Below are positions 48,191-57,619 of a stretch of 64,000 bases of DNA, piece after piece. The DNA is from Sipunculus nudus (lineage: Eukaryota; Annelida; Sipuncula; Golfingiida; Sipunculidae). The DNA lies in the NCBI GenBank assembly GCA_026874595.1, contig CM049313.1, positions 53,769,659-53,833,658 of the forward strand, written 5' to 3'. Position 1 is the first letter of the stretch. Each line of letters begins with the position of its first letter. The notes beneath the pieces were generated by a model. The model searched no databases. It saw only the letters and a list, made by a program, of their open reading frames with translations, and was not told where the DNA came from. The translations under genes and the position numbers were made by a program.

Positions 48191-49385
48191 CTAGAATACG
48201 GGTAGTCGACAAGCGACTACGTGTATCCGCCTAAATCAGAGTGGAACGGGTGAAGTGAGGCATGGATTGAGTGGCAAGGGGAAATAGAGTGTTGCATATT
48301 AGCATGGATGTCTGCAGCCAAATTGTGTATGTAGGGTGCCCCCCCCCCCCCACCCTAAAATCCAGAAAGCCGTCCAAGTTGTATACATATGCAAAATTTA
48401 AGGCAGATAAGTCAAACCACTACATGTATATGAGTGATTTTAGGCCGTGGCAGACAAACAGATGGACGCTGAGCAAAAATGGTTGCAGGTGGCGCCACCA
48501 GTTTTGCGTATAATAAAGAGCTATGTGAGAACTATACACATGCAAAACTTTGGCCCAATCGGTCAAACGGTTCCCAAGATATGAGCTTGGATGTCTGCTG
48601 CATAAACTAGAATGCAGGTGGCGCCACCTGTCATAAAATCAAGAGAGCTGTCGGAGATGTATAAACCTGCAAAGTTTTAGGCAGATATGTCAAACCACTG
48701 CTGAGATATGAGTGATTTTATCCCCTGGCAGACAAACAGACAGGAGCTGTGCAAAAATAGCTGCAGGTGGCGCCACCAGTTTTGCGTATGATGAAGAGCA
48801 ATGTGAGATCTATACACATGCAAAATTTTGGCCCAATCGGTCTAACGGTTCCCGAGATATGAGCTTGGATGTCTGCAGCGTAAACGTGAATGTAGGTGGC
48901 GCCACCTGTCATAAAATCAGAAAAGCTATCCATGATGTATACGCATGCAGAATTTCAGGTGAATTAGTCAAGTCACTGCAGAGATATGAGTGATTTTAAC
49001 CCAATGCAGACGAACAGATGGCCACTGTGCAAACATGGTTGCAGGTGGCGCCACCATTTTTGTGTATGTTATAAAGCTCTCCAAGGGCTACATTTGCGCA
49101 AAAAAATTTTCCTGATCGGTCAAACAGTTCAGGAGATATGTGGGTTTATGTGTGGAAACAGACGCACAAACGGACGCAGAGCGCAGAGGAAAGGTCAGAG
49201 GTCAAAACAAAATCGGGGCGCAGCAGTTCACATGTGACCCGAACATAATCCCGTGTTTCGTAAAATTCCGCCCAGCGGTTACGGAGGAGTTCTCCGGACA
49301 CCTACGCGGCCGCGGCGGCGGCGGCGGCGGCGGCGTGCAGCTGAAAACATAGTATCCGCAAAACTCTGTTTTGGCGGATACAATA
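48191..49385 (-). mobile_element. HINE-like non-autonomous Helitron/Helentron, copy 2, with empty site in copy A
   Basis: Copy A reads straight through this point (near 20736-20742), so the insertion is bounded by comparison. In element orientation (minus strand) the 5' end reads ATTGTATCCGCCAAAAC and contains a GTATCCGC...GCGGATAC hairpin (49352-49380). A (CGG)n run (49311-49335) follows, then five GGCGCCACC-marked monomers starting at 49047, 48898, 48769, 48620 and 48491, alternating 149 and 129 bp apart. The 3' end has the subterminal repeat GGCGGATAC (48231-48223), a 7-bp hairpin (48220-48202) and the terminus TATTCTAG, followed by T. CTAG fits the Helitron CTRR rule; the subterminal repeats fit Helentron-type elements. 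No coding sequence. Confidence 0.75.
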
Positions 49386-49426
49386 AATAAACAACGATAA
49401 AGACATTCTTCAAACAACGATAAATT

Positions 49427-49432
49427 TTTATT
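49427..49432 (-). promoter_or_regulatory. Poly(A) signal of the copy-C mucin-like gene
   Basis: Minus-strand AATAAA at the position aligned with 20788-20783. It lies about 690 nt beyond the TAA. The HINE insertion sits only ~40 bp further downstream and so may just miss the transcript. Confidence 0.55.
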
Positions 49433-49848
49433 ACTTAACAAAAGTATAACAATATTTTTAAGAAAAATATCACATTACCCATATATACCATGCCAGAATG
49501 CCTCAGAGACTTACAACGGCAGTGACGTAAGTTAGGTGAGGTCACGTGATCAAGGTCGTCATTGACGTCAGACCTTTCATAATCCTGACCTACCATTTAT
49601 ATTTTGCCTAAACACTATCAGTATTCTAAAAGGTTCTTACTCATCACAACGAAGTACATCAAATCAGTATTTTAGTACGCTTGTCATGTTCACGGCTAAT
49701 AATAAAATATCGGGGTTGTCATGGAAACTTCAAACCCGTCATTAAGAGTATATAGTACTCTTAAAATGTATTGGTAATTATTTATATCAGTCTCAGATTA
49801 AGTAGGTAGGTTTAAACCGGAGTATACGAACTGCATGTTTGTGTTAAG

Positions 49849-49957
49849 TTGAACAGAAAGGGTTCGAGTGAAGCTTCGCAGAGATCAACATTAAATCCAG
49901 TCATGACTTTGTTAAAAACGGTCATACTTCCGGCACTGTCACGAATCTCTCTACCGC
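49849..49957 (-). other. 109-bp block identical to copy A, in the predicted 3' UTR
   Basis: Identical over all 109 positions to 21221-21329. See that entry for interpretation. Confidence 0.6.
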
Positions 49958-50121
49958 TATGGTGTCCATGAGACTCTTGACTTACCAAAACCATGGCCTA
50001 GTGAGTGTTCGAGTATCTTTCTATAATCGTTTAATGATTGCACATTGTAACCAATTTCCTGAGTGAAAATGAAGAGATTGGAGATGCTGTTGTGAGGAAT
50101 CACATGTTAACGACTCGAAGG

Positions 50122-50222
50122 TTACCATCTGACGACCAGCGCAAGTATCGCCAGGAACAGCAGAGAACCGTACGTCACAGCACTGGAAAAAAAATCCATA
50201 TTTAAAATTATATGAACAACTA

Positions 50223-50296
<74 letters not shown>

Positions 50297-53200
50297 GGAT
50301 TTTCTTGCCATACCACATGCACTTTATAATCCCTGGGTCTCTTTTGGGTTGTTTTTATTCTTCCTTAAAACACGGGTGAAGAATGTCTAAGAAATACTAA
50401 GTTTAAATAAGATCTAGAATATCTTGTAACGGGTGTATGTGCGTCTGGGGGAGGGGTTTATGTGGCAAATGTCCACAAAAGTGTTTATATCATAAAATAC
50501 CGTGTGTTATTTTGTTGAAAAAAAATTATAGAAAATACATAAAAATGCATTTTTTTTCTGCCCAGAAATTGGCTCAACATATGCAAATCCTTCAGTGATC
50601 AAATGTCATGTATGATAATATTACATGATTTGAAATACGTTTGCTTTCATTAAGAGTCTTTCATTAAGATAAAGTAATCAGACCCAGAAGCAAAGATATG
50701 TCATAGCTGACTGTTATACATAAAGAAAAGCTGTGTCATTAATGGTGTCGTAGGTATATCAGAGAAAATTCGACCTTTTTTTTTTACTTTATGAAAGTGG
50801 TGTGGTGGTGTGGGCTGTTAGTACAATACCAGTCACCTTGATCCTGCAGTTGTCTCCTCCCGTGATGGTGTGGTGGAACCAGTAGATTCTGAACCAGGGG
50901 CGTTGGTTTGTCCGGTGGCGGTATTCTGGGGGGCAGCTCCTCCACTCGTCGTAGACTCAGCAGCGGAACTGTCAGTGGTGGAGGTTGCAGCATCAGTCTT
51001 CACCACAGCCAAAGCAACTGTCATAAAATATCGGCACAGATAATTTTTACATGGACCACAGGAAGGATTTTCTACATTTGCCGTTGTTTTTTAAACACAG
51101 TATTACATGCTCACTAGCATATATTCTCTAAAATGAAAAAAAAAACATGTGGCTAATAGGCCAGGACGTTCAGCGTGAAATCTGACAAACTAATTACGGC
51201 CATAACATATAAACAAAAAAGTGACCTAATTTGAGATATTAAAGGGAGTTAATTAGAAGCTTTCTGTATATTACGGCTGTCTAGGACAGTATTACAGGCT
51301 TAAACCATTTTTGTATTATAACTGTAAATACAGAAAAAAAACTTTATTACGAAATAAAAGTTTGGTGTTTGTTCTTAGGAGCCACAGAAAAAGGAATATT
51401 GCTCAAAGAGGAGCTTGTTAAGTTAAACTGTTTAAAAATAATTTTTTTTTTCAAAATCTTTAAATTGTTTATTTCTCAGAAAATACATGTCAAACAGCCT
51501 TTGAAATGTTGTCTGTATGTTATTTTTACAACAAGGATACCTAAACCTTCCAAGAAAATATTTTCTTAAGTTTGTAATTTTAGTCTTATTTGCTAAAACG
51601 TACAGTTTTTATTTCAAACTCAGTCCTTTCCAAAATGATATCGATTTTAAATCTGTTAAACTCTTCTTACATGAATAAATTCTAAAGGACAGTTTTGCAG
51701 TTCATGATTCGGTGTGGCATGGCCTTAATATCATGATGGAACTTAATCTGATACGGGCTAACTTTGCGAAAAACACAGATCCGGATTCAAGGAAATCATG
51801 AGAAAATGATACCCTATAATTCTTTTCTATAGATTTGGTGTGACGCAGATTTTAAAAATGTTACGGGGTGCCATAAAAGCGGACCGAACTGTCTCGCCAG
51901 TGAAGCATGCTTTTTTAGCGAAGTGTTGGGAACGCCATCATCATGGGTTCGAATCCGGGATCGGCCCAATGCTTTCCCCTGATTAAAATGTCTTCGTAAC
52001 AAAATGCGGGCTCGTCCTGGATGATGGTAAACTTTGTTGCCCTGGAAAAAAGCTCACCAAAGTGTGATTCCTGGGATAATTAGTCTTTTTCTGATAGCAG
52101 AAATTTCTTAAGAGGGTTTTGTTACGGGGTGACATAAAAGCGGACCGAACTGTCTCGCTAGGCCCAATGTTTTCCCCTGAGCAAATTGTATTCGTAACAA
52201 AGGTAAGTGACTAAAAGAAGCCAAATTTACTAGGTCGATATAGATGGCGTCACTCAAACCGAAATATCAAATGAGAGTATTGTGACCAACAATTGCAAAA
52301 TATGGTGATGGGAAGTCCAGCTATCCCTGGGACAGTATAAGTAAACGTACCAATGACAGACGACGGACGCCACCGCACTATAGCATAAGTTCACAGGTTT
52401 GATAATAAAAAATACATAGATCAAATGAAAGCTTACATAATCTTATATTTTGACAATTATTAATTTCCATCATCATCATTCATTTCAAATTATCATAAGT
52501 GTCGCCATCTACAGTTAAGACCAGGGGGTTTGGAGCTCCAAATTTTAAACATGCGACACCCGCTAGAGCACATGAAATTGAACTGGACGTAAAATGCGAA
52601 ACCACGCTCTCATTGATCTGATTATAATTTTTGCTCCGTGCAAACCCTGGTGGTGGAATGCAAAACCTTGTTATACATATAGCAGCGGTTATAGCCATGC
52701 AGGGGGATCTAGTATGACTGCAGTGTGTAATCGCTGCATAGGAAGCGTACTCTAAGGAGTTCATGACATGCTCTTTTATTCAACATTTCTTGAATCATAT
52801 TGTTTATTATAGTACTTGTATGGTCCTCAGGGAATGAGGTATCTACCAGGCTTGGGTAAAGTTCATGTACTTGTACTTGGTACTTGTACTCAAGTACAAA
52901 ATTTTCAGTACTTGGCCTGTACTTGTACTTGGTACTTTTTACCAAGTACAGTACTTGTACTGTACTTGTACTTGCTAAAGATGTACTTAAAAATCAAGTA
53001 CATTTCAAGTACAGGTTAAGTACATGTATTTTTTTCAATTATTTTGAATATAGAGCCACTTATCTACTTACCATAAATACAGCATTAGGAGACCTCAGGT
53101 CAGACAGAAATCTTAGCACTATGTATGACTGATAGTTTCAGGCAGAATTGACACTAGACTGAATCATTCAACCTGTTTTGCGAGTTGTTCTGATGAACCA

Positions 53201-54470
53201 AAATTATACCTAAGTCCTAAACTGTTTTGATTCAGGCATCAAAGCACCTTTCTTGTGTACTGATATATGACTGTGTAATAGTGTATATAAATCCTGAAAG
53301 GCCATCAAGACTGTCATCCTGGATTACCTAGAATAACAAAAAAAAACTTTCAGCAATTGGAGCATCAACCCACCTTTTTTGTGTACCAGTACTGATATCT
53401 GATTGTGTAACAGTGTGTATAATATAGGTAATTGTTTTATCAATAAATATTCAGAAAAAAATGGCTTTTTTAGTTTTTTAATTAAAAGTACTTGTATTTG
53501 TACTCAGGTATAGACCCCCGTACTTGTACTTGTACTCAAGTTCATTAAAAAATTGTGTACTTGTACTTGTACTTGTCAAATTCCGAAGTCCTTGTACTTG
53601 TACTCAAGTACTGACCCCCTGTACTTGACCCAAGCCTGGTATTTACTGATTAATTATTGACACATTTCAAACGTATTTATGATGCGCGAAATGTGAATAT
53701 TGGTACATATAACATGCTTTTTTTCAATAGGCATTGACTAATTTTTAAAAGGATTGTATAAATTCCGATTCCTAAATGTTTATACAATTAGGGGGTTTAA
53801 ACTGTGCTCAAACGGTTTTATTTTCAGTTGCTAGTTACACAAAAAAACACTTATTCAGGTTCCTTGACAACGGATGCAAGTATAGCCTTAATAGCCTTGT
53901 GAGAGATTATGCCAGGAATTTTAAACAATAATTAATCTATAAAGGTTATCTGGACCATATTAGAAGGAATTTCCATGCAAATACTGATTGGCTTCATATT
54001 CACGAGGTCACCTGACGCGATTTATCCCTATCACTGAATCTCGGGAACTCTACATGCAGAGACCAAGAGAGAATTAGTTTATGAATTATACTCGTTCAAG
54101 CTAGAACAATATCCCGTGTAATATAATCACATACTATAAGGTCACTGTATACAAGTAATTCTTCACTTGTCTTTACACACTAAGTTTCATTTTCGCGTAT
54201 ATCTGAATTAGAAACCATCGATCGCGGACATGCAGTTATCCACGTCATGTTTATAGGCATAGCTGAGGGATTCCGTTCAAAATAATACCATAATAAATAG
54301 CATAAAATTATGGCTAATAGAGATATCTACATTGATATCCAATGCATGGATATTTGTCTGTATCTTCCTATTGAGGGGCTAGTAAAAAACTACAGCTCTG
54401 TACAAAAAAAAAATAAATTAAAAATGAGTATACCTAACAGAAAAATGCCCAGAATCTTCAATGAAGCCAT
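50122..54470 (-). CDS. Small secreted GPI-anchored mucin-like protein, copy C (92 aa)
   Basis: Exons 54470-54434 (donor GTATAC), 51017-50837 (acceptor ATGACAG, donor GTGACT) and 50182-50122 (acceptor TTTCCAG, TAA at 50124-50122). Phases are 1 and 2, as in copy A. Exon 1 differs from copy A at 3 of 37 bases. The signal peptide is MASLKILGIFLLVALAVVK. The mature region is about 40% Ser/Thr over exon 2 with Gly, Ala and Glu, and shares little sequence with copy A except the last residues (ETTAGS versus ESTTAGS). The C terminus is AGSSAV, a spacer and the hydrophobic SLLFLAILALVV, then RW: a GPI-signal layout. Exon 2 is 12 nt longer and exon 3 is 6 nt shorter than in A, both frame-preserving. Intron 1 has expanded to 3.4 kb by SINE-like and hAT insertions. 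A cell-surface glycopeptide is inferred; function is unknown. Confidence 0.75.
50223..50292. repeat. (CT)n microsatellite in intron 2 of the copy-C gene
   Basis: About 70 bp of CT with one TTT interruption, 30-40 bp upstream (in gene orientation) of the exon 3 acceptor. Absent from copy A, so gained after the duplication. Confidence 0.95.
51859..52001 (+). mobile_element. TIR-bounded SINE-like element, copy 1 (143 bp)
   Basis: Ends are TGTTACG...CGTAACA inverted repeats. The interior has a tRNA-type pol III promoter: A box TAGCGAAGTGTTGG (51916-51929) and B box GGTTCGAATCC (51946-51956). AAAATG occurs at 51855-51860 and again at 52001-52006, so a target duplication overlapping the terminus is possible. 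Related copies are at 52120-52199 (promoter deleted) and 63483-63639 (minus). It lies in intron 1 of the copy-C gene. Confidence 0.7.
52120..52199 (+). mobile_element. TIR-bounded SINE-like element, copy 2, internally deleted
   Basis: Begins TGTTACGGGGTGACATAAAAG and keeps CGGACCGAACTGTCTCGC, then jumps directly to GGCCCAATGTTTTCCCCTGA and the CGTAACA end. About 60 bp containing both pol III boxes are missing relative to copy 1, 118 bp upstream. Confidence 0.7.
52847..53638 (+). mobile_element. hAT-type MITE with GTACTTG arrays (792 bp)
   Basis: Termini are CAGGCTTGGGT and ACCCAAGCCTG, flanked by 8-bp near-identical target duplications GTATCTAC (52839-52846) and GTATTTAC (53639-53646): hAT-type structure. 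Inside, both ends carry GTACTTG/CAAGTAC arrays (52865-53010 and 53490-53630) around an AT-rich centre with no transposase frame. It is inserted in intron 1 of the copy-C gene and absent from copy A. Confidence 0.8.
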
Positions 54471-54552
54471 GGTTCACTCAATCTTTGGAGCAGCAACTCG
54501 TGGATCAGCGGTACCTCTTCCGACAAACTGTGGGCTTAAGAAATATGTCTTC

Positions 54553-54562
54553 CTTATATATA
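54553..54562 (-). promoter_or_regulatory. TATA box of the copy-C gene
   Basis: Minus-strand TATATATAAG, 83 bp upstream of the ATG, aligned with the copy-A TATA box. Confidence 0.6.
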
Positions 54563-54920
54563 GGAGCTGATAACAAAAGTGACTTATCTGAGTCGTGAGA
54601 ATCAAGTTGACACACAGTTCAGTAAAAACTCTGTTTGTTTTGTAACCATGACAATGTGTCAGGGGTCAACCATATTTTATCTGCTGTGTAATGCTCCTTA
54701 TACGCCCATCTTAACAATAGTCCATTAAACTTATAGCCTGCCAAAATCAATGATGTTCTACAAAAGTGACTCCCTTGAAACTGATGATGTTCAAAGTCCA
54801 TAAAACGACGCTTGGTCTTAAATTACACGAGGTGACTTGTCAATACAACTATTGGAAGCGATTCGCTGACAGCTTAAACAGCGATAACAATATCTACCGA
54901 GGGAAAGACATCTTGCGAGG

Positions 54921-54925
<5 letters not shown>

Positions 54926-54972
<47 letters not shown>

Positions 54973-55038
54973 ATAAAAATCACTGCACCGCATGGATATA
55001 ATGAACATTTCATCTGAGCCCCTATACGAGCCAAAATA

Positions 55039-55082
<44 letters not shown>

Positions 55083-55192
55083 TTACATACACACACACAT
55101 ATATATATATACACACACAAACAGAATATAAAAATCACTGCACCGTATGGATATAATAAACATTTCATTTGAGCCCCTATGAGCCAAAATAG
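54926..55192 (+). repeat. 70-bp direct duplication alternating with (AT)n arrays
   Basis: The segment AGAATATAAAAATCACTGCACC...GAGCCAAAATAG occurs at 54968-55039 and again at 55122-55192 with a handful of differences. Each copy is preceded by an AT-rich array (54926-54967; 55040-55080 plus CA/TA to 55121), giving a ~154-bp two-unit tandem repeat. The small Tyr/Ile-rich frames here are microsatellite artefacts. Confidence 0.8.
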
Positions 55193-55734
55193 CCGCCGCT
55201 ACTTTTAAATTATTCAAGTGCCCCAATAAATAAATTGAGTTTTGACTATAGCTTTATATCCATAATTTCGACATGTGACCTTTGACATGCGAGTATAATT
55301 CTGTACACAAAAATGATAAACCACCCCCCCCCCCCTTAATGAAAATGGGAGAAATCAACTTCTCAAGGTTCGATAAGAGACACAAAAATTACGGCCAGAC
55401 GAGAATCTGTATGGGGAGAGTTATATTCGCAGGAATATGCTTGGGGAATAACGGTTTCACGCCCAATTAGATTAGAATGGCAATAAGCAATATGGACTAT
55501 TTTCAGGATTCTGACCAAACTTTTGTTTGTGCTAATAGAGAATATATAAAAATGCAGGCCCGATCCAATCAACGAACCAACTATTATAAAATAAAGCTTC
55601 TGTCGGAGGTATGAAAATATGGCTACATAGAATTTTCCTAGGGTTTTCATAGTAAGAATATTAATTACGGTCATTCAGTACAGAGGCCTCCATTGTTTTA
55701 ACACATCGATTCACTATGCTATATCATTAAACCT

Positions 55735-55945
55735 TATCATGTCAGTACCTTGTAAAAGATTACTTTGGCGCCAGCTCTGTCTATCCCATAATTCTGATAA
55801 GACATGTTTCAAATTTTTAAGATGTCATACGTTTTGTATAAATGTTATTTATAGCTTTATTCGTGATGATGTGATCGACATGTAGTGAACCGGGATGTCC
55901 TGACGCAGACCCTGCCTTGGAGGTCAGATGACATCAGAGGCGTCA
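55735..55945 (+). repeat. Outlying patch of duplication C (partner 25745-26230)
   Basis: Shares GTACCTTGTA-AA-ATTAC, CCCATAATTCTGATAAGACA and GACGCAGACCC-G in order with the copy-A side. Confidence 0.5.
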
Positions 55946-55949
55946 ATGA

Positions 55950-56223
55950 AGGGAGGGGGGAAATTTTTGGCAATGTGAGATGGTGAATGTAATCATCCCC
56001 CCCCCCCCCCCCCAACACACACACACACTATTCAGGGAATAATATATAAAACTTGCAAATTAAATATAATAATAAATATAATTAAAGAACTGGTTCCTGA
56101 ACTGAAATTACTATAAAATATTCCATCTAAACCTTGTTTATACTTTACAAACAATACTTTACTTTCTTAAACCTTATAATTTATTGTAATATATTTGAAA
56201 TGTGATTAAGTATATATAATCAT

Positions 56224-56261
<38 letters not shown>

Positions 56262-57550
56262 AAAGTGTTTATCATACAGACGCTAAAAAGGTGTGTGTTT
56301 GTTTGTGTGCAAGTCGAACCCCCCACCCCTCGAAAAAAATTGATGCCAGAGGATGACATACAAAAAGTTGACAGTGATAGGCAGACGATGTGTAAATTGT
56401 TTACTTACGTGTACCAGACGGTCACTATATGTTCACTATATGTGTTAAAAGGCAGTTTTGTGTATGTAACAACTACTGGCAGTCTCTCACACACACATAA
56501 ACACACATATATACTCTCTTAAGTTGTTCAATCAAAACTTGAGTCATCTACACTTAACAGATCATTGCGTTGCTATATAAAACCTCTCGTACTTTTCAAG
56601 GAACTGTAAAAACACCATGGATAAAAGTGGATCTTAAAAGCTTCCTTGTAGAGAGAGCACAGAGAACACTTGTCAGCCTATCATTGTATGACTACAGGTT
56701 AAGGGGATTTTCTCGGGCCGAGTTGAGTACACACTTTTTACCTTGCTATATACCTATGGTGGGCATACAAACACAATGATTAATGTGTTTCTAATGTAAT
56801 TTTGGTCGCTGATCAACACGGATAAAAAAGGCTGTATTTATCACTCCATCGTCCTATTACTATACATCACCTGACTGTATCCATTAATGATTAATATTAA
56901 TTATAATTTTATTGTATGTTCTTTTGCTTCAAAACGGGTCTCCACTGGTATTTGATTGTTAATTTAGATAAATCACTGCGACCTGGCATATAACAAACAT
57001 AAGATCATTGAGTGTTTTATTAATAGCACAGGGTTTACTTAAGTATATGTCTGTATTTGAAGAGGTCCATTCTTACTGTTTAACCTTTATCACTGCTTTT
57101 AAATAAAATACATTTTTGGTAAATAATACTATTATAACTTCAAATTCTACATAACTAGTTTCATCGGACTTCAAGATCAATGGAAGCTTGTGGTATAATT
57201 TATGCCATTGCTGGTTTTCCTTGGTGTGGAACTGTGGTTACACTATAATGCAACTATATATTTAATACCACAGAAACAATACATAAGCAATTCTGCTTTG
57301 ACTGGAGGTTTTTTAATTGAGTGCAGTGTTTAGTATTTGTATTACTGTTACCCATATTCGTTTTAAGGCACGCGTATGTCATATGTTTCTTATTTCTATC
57401 AACTTTTCTTGTGGTCCTTTTTTAATGACTGTCAAGGTCATTGCTCACATACAGAAACAGTCTCAGTTGGCATCTGCTGGGTTGAATAATGTCATGTAAA
57501 CACACTATACTGATACTCCATACGAGAATATATAGTGTTTACTTCTCACT
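55950..57550. other. Non-coding; poly-C 55998-56013 and (AT)n near 56226-56262
   Basis: No gene recognised. Poly-C followed by (AC)n near 56014-56029, and an AT array. Confidence 0.45.
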
Positions 57551-57553
57551 CTA

Positions 57554-57619
57554 ACTTACACAGCTAAAACAAATCTAAAACATCTGACTTACACAGCTAA
57601 AACAAATCTAAAACATCTG
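57554..57619 (+). repeat. Perfect 33-bp tandem duplication
   Basis: Two identical 33-bp units starting ACTTACACAGCTAAAAC, directly adjacent (57554-57586 and 57587-57619). Exact identity suggests a recent event or an assembly duplication. Confidence 0.9.

Larger units (their letters stand above)
46610..54800 (+). repeat. Segmental duplication, copy C
   Basis: Direct-orientation paralog of copy A (19545-23210). It is longer mainly because of insertions: the HINE-like element (48191-49385), the SINE-like copies (51859-52199) and the hAT MITE (52847-53638). The downstream part shares with inverted copy B the ~0.8 kb missing from A. Exons, 3' UTR, poly(A) signal, TATA box and sequence upstream of the TATA box all align with A. 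Confidence 0.85.

Noticed and set aside
50021-50322. Arg/Glu-rich frames across 50.2 kb
   Set aside because: Translation of the (CT)n microsatellite; the real minus-strand coding here is only exon 3 (50182-50122) of the mucin-like gene.
51946-51956. Possible genuine tRNA gene
   Set aside because: A and B boxes are present but no cloverleaf with an acceptor stem can be formed; the copy is bounded by inverted repeats and recurs in related forms.
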